DNA of 6,316 bases. Origin: Synergistaceae bacterium. GTDB lineage: Bacteria > Synergistota > Synergistia > Synergistales > Aminobacteriaceae. This document shows, one piece after another, positions 1-6,316 of the stretch; position 1 is the stretch's first letter, and every line of letters begins with the position of its first letter. Position numbers and translations under genes: made by a program. The DNA lies in NCBI GenBank assembly GCA_017427625.1, contig JAFRSL010000146.1:1-6316 (forward strand), given 5' to 3'. The notes beneath the pieces are model-generated. The model was not told the origin of the DNA. It was given only the letters and a program-made list of their open reading frames with translations, and searched no databases.

Positions 1-1
1 C

Positions 2-178
2 GGCAAGGTAACGGCAACAGGCGGTGGCAGATACGCTTCTATGGGTATCGGTGGCGGAATGACTTGGAGAGATGCGACGAGCGGCAACAGCGGAACGATA
101 ACCGTGAACGAGGTTCAATCAATGGCTACGGAATGGGCGGCGGCCATAAGTGCAATGACAAAGGAACTGTCAGCCTGA
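2..178 (+). other. 5' segment of the giant surface protein, read in frame 2
   Basis: From the window edge, frame 2 reads GKVTATGGG, then SMGIGGGM, then DATSGNSGTITVNE. This is the glycine-rich repeat style (TVTATGG / GIGGG / SGTITVNGG) that often precedes B-repeats in large secreted proteins. After about position 109 this frame loses that character and stops at TGA 176-178. Frame 1 takes over with GSINGYGMGGGHK, the natural continuation of TVNGG. Reading GTITVNGGSINGYG across the join needs one extra base at about 110-111 (GGA instead of GA). I therefore regard this as the upstream part of the same gene as the large open frame that follows, not as a separate gene. The alternatives are a true frameshift mutation or an assembly error. 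Confidence 0.7.
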
Positions 179-3100
179 AGTGGAAGAATCCGACTAACAG
201 GATTTATGCCAGCAGCTACAACAGCACCGTAACTCTCGGCGGAAGTTTCATGCTCGAGGGGAAAGACACTCAGGCCACGACGGGCAACATCGGCGGAAAG
301 ACCCTCATCTCTGCGCTCACGGTAAAGTTTGACTGCTGGGAGATTGACGGCACACAGTACAACGTCGGCGATACGATCACAGTGAACGGAAATATCACGA
401 TTAAAGCTGTATGGGTAAGTCGCTACAGGACAGTGAATTTTGACGCACAGGGACACGGGACTGCACCGGCATCGCAGGAAGTGTTACGCGGCAATAAAGC
501 ATCAGAACCTACAGCACTTACTGCGACGGGTTACAGCTTCGGTGGCTGGTACATGGATTCGGAGTGTCAGAACAAGTGGAACTTCAACGATGACACGGTG
601 AAGGAAGACATGACGCTTTATGCGAAATGGACGGTGATAGAGTACGCGATAAGCTACGCGCTTGACGGCGGAACGAACGCACAATCTAATCCGTCGTTCT
701 ACACGGTTGATAGCGAAACAATCAGCCTTTCCGAACCGACAAGAACGGGTTATCGTTTCAATGGGTGGACATGGGAAGGTCAGACGACTCCGAACAAGGC
801 CGTAACGATTGCGAAGGGCAGTACAGGCAACAGGAAGTACACTGCGGACTGGGAGATTCTGCAATACACCGTGAAATTCATGAACGAGGACGGAACGCAG
901 ACGCCCACAGATAACCAGACGATTAACTACGGCGGAAATGCCACAAAGCCGAATATTGCTGACCCAGTGAAAGAGGGCTATCGTTTCATGGGCTGGGGAG
1001 TGAACGGTGAGCCTTACGACTTCAGCAATGGCGTAACAGGGAATATCACGCTTACTCCGATTTTCTCGAAGCTCTACACGATTTCAAGGGGCGGATATTT
1101 CGGGAATGGAACAGGAACAGTTACGGCAGACCGTGTTATAGCGGTTGAGGGTGAGACGGTGAATCTTACTGCAACGCCTAATGAGACATCATCGTTTGTC
1201 AGTTTTGCTGTGTACAACAATTCGGGCAGTGAGTGGATATATACTCCCTGCACAGTTACGGGTACGAACAAGGGCGAATTTGAGATGCCTGCACATAATG
1301 TGCTTGTCGGAGGAACATTTGAGGTCAGCGAGAATCTTCTTCAATCTCTGGTTGATACTGGGAACGCGGATAATTATGTGATTGATTCTGTCGAAGACCT
1401 GCTGCTTGTTGCAATGTGGATGAGTACGAAGAACGACACGATGAGCGGCAAAACAATCACTCTCAACGAAGATATTGACGTAACAGGTTCAGGCTTCAAC
1501 GGACTGCCCGGAACATTTGAGAGGACGTTTGACGGGAATAATCACACAATCTCAGGACTCGACATGAGCGGCAATGAAGCGGGATTCTTCAAGGTGCTGA
1601 AAGGGACTGTGAAGGATTTGACGCTTTCAGGCTCTGTGAGTGTTGTCAACGGAAGCAATAACAATAACTGCGGCGGAGGGATCGCGGTGTATGTGTACGG
1701 CACGGTTCAGGATTGCGTCAGCCTCATGAACGTTTCGGGAAGCAATAGCCAGAAGAAAGGCGGAATTGCAGGGACTATTGAGAGCGGAGGAAGTATAACG
1801 GGCTGCCTCTATCTCGGAATAGGCGGAACGTATGGCAATGAGGCTCTTGAAGTTGTCGGCACGAATAACGGCGGGACTGTTGCGGACTGCATGGCACTTT
1901 ACGCGGTTACGGGCAACGACAGCGATAATGAGGGCGCTGTGAACATTGAATCGTCCGAAAGCGAGGGGAAATATCTCGGATACTTCAAGGCCGGGAGCAA
2001 CGTTGTACTGACATTGACAGCAGATGAACGGGAGGGCTATACGCTTCTCGGCTTCAAGTACAAGGACGGCAATAACGAAAATGTAAACCTCACCGCGAAC
2101 GCTGACGGCACATACACGCTGTCGAACATAGCGCAGAATGTAACGGTACTCCCGAATTACTCGTACAACATGGGGCTTTCTCAGGACGAGCAGAACCGCT
2201 ACTTGGTGAAGACTGCTGATGACCTGAAGAAAGTAGCCGAAGCAGTAATCACACTTGGGGGCTGTTTGGATATGACGTTCCTTTTGGCGAATGATATTGA
2301 CCTGAAAGGCTCGGACTTCAACGGTATAGCGGTCGGAACTGAAGAGCCGTTTTACGGGACGTTTGACGGGGGCGGCCACACGATAGCCAACATGAAGATT
2401 ACGAGCGATGCTGACTTTGTAGGGTTCATCGGCAACAATGGCGGAACATTAACGAACCTGATGCTGAGGGACTGCAACGTAACAGCCACAGGCGAATACA
2501 GCAATGCGGGTATGCTTACGGGCACTAGCGATTACGGCACGCTGTCTCATTGCAGGTTTTTCGGCGGAATGGTTACGGGAGCTAATGCGGGGGCGGTTTC
2601 TGGAGCTGGTGCTACTGAAGATAACCTCTACACGAATGATGTTGCCGTAATTTCTGGCGGAGAAGTGAAAACTCCGGGCGAATGCGGAACAAGCAGGGGC
2701 GATTTATCGTACTCTGGCAGTAACGCCGCTGTTGTCGGTTGGACAGTGTCATTCAGGGACGAAGAAAGCATGAACACTCTTGCCGAAGACCAGTTAGTTC
2801 CGGGCGGTTCTGCTGCCTCAAGACCTGACACACCGACGAAGGCACTTTATACGTTCATCAAGTGGCAGAGGTCAAACGGCACGGAATACACGTTTGACAA
2901 TACTGCAACGGCGGACAACATAACGGCGAATACAACGCTCTATGCGGTCTGGGAAAAAGTGAAGTACACCGTAACCGTGAAGAATAACGACTCAGTAACA
3001 GCCGACAACCCTAATCCTGAATGGGGAAGCAAAGTAACGCTGAGTTACGCGAATCTTCCAGAGGGCTATGAGGCGGTCTACAGCGTCAACGGCAGTGAAA

Positions 3101-4281
3101 TTTCCGGCAATACGTTCATAATTCCTGCCTGTGATGCTGAAGTAACGGTGAGGCTTGAGGCGATAGAGTACACGATCACGTATCATCTCAACGGAGGAAG
3201 CGCGAACAATCCCACGAGCTACACGGTAGAGGACACTGTAACGCTGACAGAGCCGACAATGGAGGGGTACACGTTCACTGGCTGGACTGGAACGGGGCTT
3301 GACGAGGCAACGAAGACCGTAACAATCACGGCAGGCTCAACGGGCGACCGCACTTATACGGCGACGTGGACGCAGAGCAGCTGGATTCCCTCAGACGAGA
3401 ATACCCCCGAATTTGCGTACCACTCACTCATACTCAGCGGGCAAATCGGAGTCATCTTCCAAGTGTACGTTCCCGAAGGCACAAGCTCAAGGGATTGCTA
3501 CGTTTACTTCGACGTTAGCGGGGACAAGTCGCAGAACACACAGCCTGTTTACCCGTTCGAGGAGTTTACGGAGGATGGCAATAAATTCTTCGGCTACAAG
3601 TGCTTCATCAAATCGGCGCAGATGGCCGACGAGATTCACGCGGAACTTCACTACGGCGGCGACAAGACTCTGGCTCATACGTACACGGCGAAAAGGTACT
3701 TGGACTCACTCATAGCTGACACTAAACAGCCTGAAGATGCTATAGAGCTTGGTATGGCCATCAAGGATTACGGGAGCTATGTTCAGCCGATTCTTGCGGA
3801 GGAAAACCACTGGGAAATCGGCAAGAAGCACGCGAAAATGGACGCGGCTTACGATTTCGACGATACGTACTTCAAGACCGTCAGAAACGACACGAAGGAT
3901 TACGCGATAGTCTGCAGTGTCCCTGAAGGTTCGGGGATTAAGGATGTTAGCTTTGCGCTGGTTCTTGACTCCGAGACTGCGATTGAGATTTACCTGACAT
4001 CGAAGGACGGCTACACGGGAACTGTCGAAGCGCATATCGGCACGAACACAACGGACAACATGGCCGTTAAGAAGGGCAGTGAGTATGTCGTCTCAATCGG
4101 GAACATATCGGCTCATCTTCTGTGGAGGGAATACACGGTTAATGTGGCTACAGGAGATGTGAACTTTGACGTGAAAATCTCTGCGCTTTCGTATGTTCAG
4201 AGCGCGATCCATGATAAAAGCGAGACCATGAAGCGTGCAGTAACATCGCTGTATCGCTACTGGAAAGCGACGAGGACGTAA
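64..4281 (+). CDS. Giant InlB B-repeat / GLUG-like repeat surface or secreted protein (5' partial)
   Basis: The open frame encodes 1405 residues from a TTG at 64, but that start is probably an artefact. It has no Shine-Dalgarno sequence, and the first ~16 residues (MERCDERQQRNDNRER) look unlike the rest. The real gene begins left of the window and joins this frame near 112 (see the frame-2 segment). Visible modules in residue order are: glycine-rich end 17-28; B-type repeats with GYxFxGW and YxAxW signatures, about 84-337; a related basket-type repeat 338-420; GLUG-like segment 434-625; half repeat 639-698; second GLUG-like segment 710-850; second B-repeat block 892-1102; and a C-terminal module about 1115-1405. 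Such proteins are typically exported and bind host or polymer surfaces; that role is family knowledge, not seen here. Any signal peptide would be outside the window. No LPXTG, hydrophobic tail or other anchor occurs before the KATRT end. No enzymatic motif is visible. It is convergent with the symporter gene downstream. Confidence 0.88.
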   Translation: MERCDERQQRNDNRERGSINGYGMGGGHKCNDKGTVSLKWKNPTNRIYASSYNSTVTLGGSFMLEGKDTQATTGNIGGKTLISALTVKFDCWEIDGTQYNVGDTITVNGNITIKAVWVSRYRTVNFDAQGHGTAPASQEVLRGNKASEPTALTATGYSFGGWYMDSECQNKWNFNDDTVKEDMTLYAKWTVIEYAISYALDGGTNAQSNPSFYTVDSETISLSEPTRTGYRFNGWTWEGQTTPNKAVTIAKGSTGNRKYTADWEILQYTVKFMNEDGTQTPTDNQTINYGGNATKPNIADPVKEGYRFMGWGVNGEPYDFSNGVTGNITLTPIFSKLYTISRGGYFGNGTGTVTADRVIAVEGETVNLTATPNETSSFVSFAVYNNSGSEWIYTPCTVTGTNKGEFEMPAHNVLVGGTFEVSENLLQSLVDTGNADNYVIDSVEDLLLVAMWMSTKNDTMSGKTITLNEDIDVTGSGFNGLPGTFERTFDGNNHTISGLDMSGNEAGFFKVLKGTVKDLTLSGSVSVVNGSNNNNCGGGIAVYVYGTVQDCVSLMNVSGSNSQKKGGIAGTIESGGSITGCLYLGIGGTYGNEALEVVGTNNGGTVADCMALYAVTGNDSDNEGAVNIESSESEGKYLGYFKAGSNVVLTLTADEREGYTLLGFKYKDGNNENVNLTANADGTYTLSNIAQNVTVLPNYSYNMGLSQDEQNRYLVKTADDLKKVAEAVITLGGCLDMTFLLANDIDLKGSDFNGIAVGTEEPFYGTFDGGGHTIANMKITSDADFVGFIGNNGGTLTNLMLRDCNVTATGEYSNAGMLTGTSDYGTLSHCRFFGGMVTGANAGAVSGAGATEDNLYTNDVAVISGGEVKTPGECGTSRGDLSYSGSNAAVVGWTVSFRDEESMNTLAEDQLVPGGSAASRPDTPTKALYTFIKWQRSNGTEYTFDNTATADNITANTTLYAVWEKVKYTVTVKNNDSVTADNPNPEWGSKVTLSYANLPEGYEAVYSVNGSEISGNTFIIPACDAEVTVRLEAIEYTITYHLNGGSANNPTSYTVEDTVTLTEPTMEGYTFTGWTGTGLDEATKTVTITAGSTGDRTYTATWTQSSWIPSDENTPEFAYHSLILSGQIGVIFQVYVPEGTSSRDCYVYFDVSGDKSQNTQPVYPFEEFTEDGNKFFGYKCFIKSAQMADEIHAELHYGGDKTLAHTYTAKRYLDSLIADTKQPEDAIELGMAIKDYGSYVQPILAEENHWEIGKKHAKMDAAYDFDDTYFKTVRNDTKDYAIVCSVPEGSGIKDVSFALVLDSETAIEIYLTSKDGYTGTVEAHIGTNTTDNMAVKKGSEYVVSIGNISAHLLWREYTVNVATGDVNFDVKISALSYVQSAIHDKSETMKRAVTSLYRYWKATRT
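313..1074 (+). repeat. First block of Listeria-Bacteroides (InlB B-type) protein repeats
   Basis: Residues about 84-337 of the large frame hold one partial and three full repeats of about 70 residues. The repeats end at KAVW (residue 117), YAKW (189), YTADW (263) and LTPIF (334). Each full copy has an opening strand such as YRTVNFDAQG or YTVKFMNEDG, a central GYxFxGW (GYSFGGW, GYRFNGW, GYRFMGW) and a closing TLYAKW-like strand. These are hallmarks of the flg_new / InlB B-repeat family, a small beta-grasp-like fold used as a stalk or adhesive module in secreted proteins. The DNA copies have diverged, so this is a protein repeat rather than a recent DNA tandem array. Confidence 0.85.
1363..1938 (+). 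repeat. First GLUG-like beta-helical segment
   Basis: Residues about 434-625 start with YVIDSVEDLLLVA, pass through ITLNEDIDVTG and GTFERTFDGNNHTISGL, then run into short turns such as GTVKDLTLSGSV, GTVQDCVSLMNVSG, GGIAGTIESGGSITGC and GGTVADCMALYAV. The G-[TS]-[VI]-x-[DN]-C rhythm with hydrophobic strands of 6-8 residues is typical of GLUG-motif proteins and right-handed parallel beta-helices, which in secreted bacterial proteins serve as rigid adhesive stalks. The segment is flanked by different repeat types and is partly duplicated at residues 710-850. Confidence 0.7.
2191..2613 (+). repeat. Second GLUG-like beta-helical segment
   Basis: Residues about 710-850 repeat the plan of the first GLUG-like segment: RYLVKTADDLKKVA matches YVIDSVEDLLLVA, LLANDIDLKGSDFNGI matches TLNEDIDVTGSGFNGL, and YGTFDGGGHTIANMKI matches ERTFDGNNHTISGLDM. 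Shorter turns follow (GTLTNLMLRDCNVTATG, GTLSHCRFFGGMVTG). The order and spacing of these blocks are conserved between copies, which points to an old internal duplication. This copy is shorter, with fewer turns after the TFDG landmark. Confidence 0.7.
2737..3369 (+). repeat. Second block of InlB B-type repeats
   Basis: Residues about 892-1102 contain a B-repeat with WTVSFRDEES, FIKWQRSNGTEY and TTLYAVWEK, a divergent middle unit (YTVTVKNNDS to AEVTVRLEA), and a final repeat with IEYTITYHLNGG, GYTFTGW and GSTGDRTYTATW. The final copy is closest to the second full repeat of the first block (IEYAISYALDGG, GYRFNGW, GSTGNRKYTADW). It shares the unusual TVTI-x(2)-GSTGxRxYTAxW ending, so one was probably copied from the other. 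Confidence 0.8.
3406..4281 (+). other. C-terminal module of unknown function in the giant protein
   Basis: Residues about 1115-1405 are not repeats. Landmarks are SLILSGQIGVIFQVYVP, YFDVSGD, FFGYKCFIKSAQMADEIHAEL, HYGGDKTLAHTYTAKRYLD, an AIKDYGSYVQPIL helix, and the ending YVQSAIHDKSETMKRAVTSLYRYWKA. I recall the pattern LxLSGxIGVxF...QMAD...YxxxxYL...DYGxYVQ...AxxSLYxYxKA as a recurrent C-terminal region of large repeat proteins in gut anaerobes, without an assigned function that I know. Its first half looks beta-rich and its ends look helical. It occupies the position where a cell-wall sorting signal would otherwise lie, so attachment or export is conceivable; that is inference only. Confidence 0.6.
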
Positions 4282-4360
4282 GAACAGTGAGCGGTTTTGT
4301 GCCTGACACGAGAACACCAAGGCAAGGCGTTACGAGTTTGTTCAGCTTCTAGCAGGCGCT

Positions 4361-4390
4361 AAAAAGCCGGGAACCTCATCAGATCCCGGC
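4361..4390 (-). terminator. Rho-independent terminator of the symporter gene, possibly bidirectional
   Basis: A perfect 7-bp stem, GCCGGGA (4366-4372) with TCCCGGC (4384-4390), encloses an 11-base loop. On the minus strand the stem is followed at once by TTTTT (complement of 4361-4365), the layout of an intrinsic terminator, 17 bases beyond the symporter stop codon. On the plus strand it is followed by AATCTTTATT, a weaker T-rich tract, so it may also stop transcripts of the giant gene, whose stop lies about 85 bases upstream. Confidence 0.8.
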
Positions 4391-4406
4391 AATCTTTATT
4401 CTCCCG

Positions 4407-5864
4407 TTATTCCTGTGAAGCCTTCAATGCTCGGTCAAAGAGTGCCTCAACTTCCGCTGACGGCTTAGGCGTGATTAACGACACGGCCACAGCAACGATC
4501 AATCCCGCAAAGAAACCCGGAATTATCTCGTAAACTCTTGTGTCGGCCATGTACATCAGCCAGAGAATATCCACAACCGCGCCCGTGAAAATTCCGCAGG
4601 CAGCTCCCGCAAATGTCGCCCTCTTCCAGAAGAGACTCAGCATTATCGCAGGGCCAAATGCCGCTCCGAATACTCCCCATGCGTTAGACACGAGAGCCAT
4701 GATTGAGCCGGCGTTGGGATTCGATGCAATCATCAGTGCCGCAATCGCTATCAGCAATACAACGATGCGCCCCGCCCAGAGCATTTCTTTGTTGCCCGCT
4801 TTGTTGCCGCGAATTACAGGCTTGTAAACGTCCGACGCAAAAGCTGAAGCCGCCGCAAGAAGCTGACTGTCAGCCGTACTCATTGCCGCCGCTAGTACCG
4901 CAGAGAGCAGAACTCCCGAAATCACTGCCGGGAAAATCCTCCTCGTCATCACAACGAAGACAAGCGAGTTGCTGTTCACGGCCTCGTCAAATCCAACGAA
5001 CATTCGCCCGACTATACCTACAACAGCGGCCATAGTTAATATCGCAACAGTCCATGAGATTCCTATTTTTGCCGACTTACGAAGCTCTTTCTGTGAGTTT
5101 ATCGACATGAAGCGGATTATTATGTGCGGCATTCCGAAATATCCAAGCCCCCAGCCGAGTCCCGAAACGATGTCCTGCCATGACGAGAAGAAGCTCCAGT
5201 AGTTCGGAGTGTCGATTTTCGCCGCAGCGCCCGCCTCAATCATCGTAGCCGCCGCAATGGGTACTATGAACATCGCGCAGAGAACGAGCATTCCCTGAAA
5301 GAAGTCCGTCCATGAAACCGCGCTGAAGCCGCCCAAGAATGTGTAGCTTATAACGATCACGGCTGAAATGTACATTGCTGTTGTCGTGTCGATTCCTGTT
5401 ACGGTGTTGAAGAGAGTTCCGCAAGCCTTGATGCTCGATGCTGAGTATATCGTGTAGGCAATGAGGAATACCGCCGCCGAAATCAGCTGAAGCGTACGTG
5501 ACGATGACATAAATCTGTTCGTGAGGTACTGAGGGACGGTGATTGAGTCGTTTGCCTCAATCGAGAAGGTACGGAGACGGGGTGCCTCATATATCCAGCT
5601 CAGCGAGTATCCCAGAGCAAGGCCGACCGCTATCCAGACCTGGCCGAGTCCAAGCGCGTACACCGATGTCGGAAGCCCCATCAATACCCACGCGCTCATG
5701 TCCGATGCTCCTGCCGAGAGTGCCGCTACCCATGGGCCCATCTTCCTGTCGCCGAGAAAATATCCCTTTTCCGTCTGGTTCTTGTCCCTGAAGAAGAACC
5801 ACACGCCTATCCCCAGCATGAATACGAGGTAGATTATGAATACGCTTACTTCTTGAATGTTCAA
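4407..5864 (-). CDS. putP: Sodium/proline symporter, PutP family
   Basis: This is an inner-membrane sodium:solute symporter (SSF family, LeuT-type fold) of 485 residues; E. coli PutP has 502. It most likely imports L-proline driven by the sodium gradient. With the TTG start at 5864 chosen here, the GASDMSAW motif places Asp55 and Ser57 at the E. coli sodium-site numbers. The TM9 motif MSTADSQLL supplies Ser329/Thr330, equivalent to Ser340/Thr341. GLPTSVYALGLGQVW, SITVPQYLTNRF and FLGGFSAVSWTDFFQG are family landmarks, and about 12-13 hydrophobic segments span the length. The start is supported by GGGAGG nine bases upstream; a longer reading from TTG 5888 would add eight residues (MTNGRIFH) overlapping that site. 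An oddity is Ala58 in place of the E. coli Gly58. Proline specificity is inferred from overall resemblance; a related amino-acid substrate is possible. It ends at a strong hairpin terminator. The only same-strand neighbour visible upstream is a Fic remnant. Confidence 0.93.
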   Translation of the reverse strand: MNIQEVSVFIIYLVFMLGIGVWFFFRDKNQTEKGYFLGDRKMGPWVAALSAGASDMSAWVLMGLPTSVYALGLGQVWIAVGLALGYSLSWIYEAPRLRTFSIEANDSITVPQYLTNRFMSSSRTLQLISAAVFLIAYTIYSASSIKACGTLFNTVTGIDTTTAMYISAVIVISYTFLGGFSAVSWTDFFQGMLVLCAMFIVPIAAATMIEAGAAAKIDTPNYWSFFSSWQDIVSGLGWGLGYFGMPHIIIRFMSINSQKELRKSAKIGISWTVAILTMAAVVGIVGRMFVGFDEAVNSNSLVFVVMTRRIFPAVISGVLLSAVLAAAMSTADSQLLAAASAFASDVYKPVIRGNKAGNKEMLWAGRIVVLLIAIAALMIASNPNAGSIMALVSNAWGVFGAAFGPAIMLSLFWKRATFAGAACGIFTGAVVDILWLMYMADTRVYEIIPGFFAGLIVAVAVSLITPKPSAEVEALFDRALKASQE

Positions 5865-5873
5865 ATGAAATAT

Positions 5874-5879
5874 CCTCCC
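5874..5879 (-). promoter_or_regulatory. Ribosome binding site deciding the putP start
   Basis: The minus strand reads GGGAGG, then nine bases, then TTG at 5864-5862. This strong Shine-Dalgarno match at good spacing selects TTG (LNIQEVSVF...) over the upstream in-frame TTG at 5888, which lies before the site and has no comparable sequence. Confidence 0.8.
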
Positions 5880-5891
5880 ATTCGTCAAAAA

Positions 5892-5918
5892 ATTCTATGC
5901 AGTTTAACATAATGCCAA
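5892..5918 (-). promoter_or_regulatory. Possible sigma-70-type promoter for putP
   Basis: On the minus strand TTGGCA (5918-5913) and TAGAAT (5897-5892) each match the -35 and -10 consensus at five of six positions. The spacing is only 15 bases, shorter than the usual 17. The location suits a short leader: the -10 box is followed by about 12 bases before GGGAGG. An alternative pair, TTGCAG and TAAACT, has 17-base spacing but poorer boxes. The region is AT-rich compared with its surroundings, as expected for a promoter after the Fic remnant. Confidence 0.3.
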
Positions 5919-5942
5919 AATCACTGCAAGTTTTCACTCGAA

Positions 5943-6316
5943 TTATAGCAAGGCGATTCTCTCTGTGAGATTATCACGCTCATATTCAGCTATAAGTTTT
6001 GCCATTCTGTCGGGATTTCCTGTGCTGTAATAATCGCTGAAAGCATCGTAGTATCTCACTCTGTCGGAGAGTTTTACGTCGACAGGCAGATAACCTTCCG
6101 TTCAGGAATAACTACGAGGTGTTCAATGCTCCCGAAATCCTCACTGGGATTCTTCGGTATATGCCTGCGTTTTTTGGTCTGTCAGCAAGAACCAGAGAAT
6201 GTATCTGTCGGGTTAAGATCTCCGAAATTTCAGCGTCAATGTTATCCTCGATGAAGCCGAACGCCTCTTTATGTCCGAAAGCCTCAAGGTGGTAACGCAA
6301 AAGCTTGCCCGAAATC
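5943..6316 (-). pseudogene. Fic-family (Fic/DOC) gene remnant, catalytic loop deleted; 5' partial
   Basis: Fic proteins usually transfer AMP to target proteins using an HPFxxGNGR loop. The minus strand from the window edge encodes GKLLRYHLEAFGHKEAFGF, then ISEILTRQIHSLVL and KNAGIYRRIPVRISGA. These match the Fic region just before the catalytic domain core (inherited patterns HKEA, IHxxxL, AGxYRxxPVRISG). This frame stops at TAG 6114-6112. The C-terminal Fic end follows in another frame, from about 6098 to TAA 5945-5943: EGYLPVDVKLSDRVRYYDAF, then NPDRMAKLIAEY. Only about 30 bases separate the halves where an intact gene would have roughly 60 codons including HPFxxGNGR. That loop is not found in any frame, so the gene should be inactive. 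The N-terminus is beyond the right edge. It lies 78 bases upstream of putP on the same strand, with no sign of a functional link. Confidence 0.8.

Noticed and set aside
64..111. TTG at 64 as the true start of the giant protein
   Set aside because: There is no Shine-Dalgarno sequence, the charged first residues do not look like a signal peptide, and frame 2 carries the better protein through this stretch.
1627..2379. A 250-codon open frame on the minus strand inside the giant gene
   Set aside because: It lies wholly opposite a clear repeat protein, has no recognisable motif or ribosome binding site, and reads as the antisense shadow of the glycine- and threonine-rich codons.
4282..4360. Possible small RNA or short gene between the convergent genes
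   Set aside because: Only imperfect short inverted repeats are visible, with no open frame, promoter or terminator beyond the shared hairpin.
4540..5832. Several plus-strand open frames opposite the symporter
   Set aside because: They are antisense to a confidently assigned membrane protein and show no domain or ribosome binding site.
5865..5888. Extended putP start at TTG 5888
   Set aside because: The eight added residues overlap the GGGAGG ribosome binding site, and the shorter start gives the sodium-site aspartate its usual residue number 55.
6072..6190. A third minus-strand reading over the Fic junction (…IPKNPSEDFGSIEHLVVIPERK…)
   Set aside because: It is open only over a short stretch to TAA near 6072, has no recognised family, and overlaps the clear Fic reading, so it is best explained as an out-of-frame shadow.

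Overview
The window holds three protein-coding units on a bacterial contig of roughly even GC. They are the 3' bulk of a very large repeat-built extracellular protein (plus strand, running in from the left edge), a sodium/proline symporter of the PutP type (minus strand), and a decayed Fic-family gene cut by the right edge (minus strand). TTG starts, AGG-rich arginine codons and a glycine-rich GIGGG/TVTATGG repeat style followed by Listeria-Bacteroides-type (InlB B-like) repeats and GLUG-like segments suggest an anaerobic gut or oral bacterium. Synergistota or a Clostridia-type Bacillota are my best guesses. This is inference from style, not from a marker gene, and I hold it weakly.

Layout. 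Positions 1-4281 are one giant surface or secreted protein gene whose true start lies left of the window. At the extreme 5' end the sensible protein reads in frame 2 and then continues in frame 1, so one base appears to be missing near 110-111. Everything from about 112 to 4281 is then a single open frame. Its order is: glycine-rich end, B-repeat block, GLUG-like beta-helical segment, linker, second GLUG-like segment, second B-repeat block, and a C-terminal module of about 290 residues. No LPXTG motif or C-terminal membrane anchor is visible. Positions 4282-4406 are the space between two convergent genes and contain a strong hairpin with a T-run on the minus-strand side. Positions 4407-5864 encode PutP, starting at a TTG behind a clear GGGAGG ribosome binding site; this start puts the sodium-site aspartate at residue 55, as in E. 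coli PutP. Positions 5943-6316 keep the two ends of a Fic domain, but the stretch that should hold the catalytic HPFxxGNGR loop is missing and the two halves are out of frame.

No pathway links the three genes. The symporter probably imports proline as carbon, nitrogen or osmolyte. The giant protein probably acts outside the cell in adhesion or polymer binding. The Fic gene is probably dead. I see no CRISPR array, RNA gene, insertion sequence or intact defence system. The points most worth checking are the single-base frame break near 110, the catalytic-loop deletion in the Fic remnant, and the unassigned C-terminal module of the giant protein.
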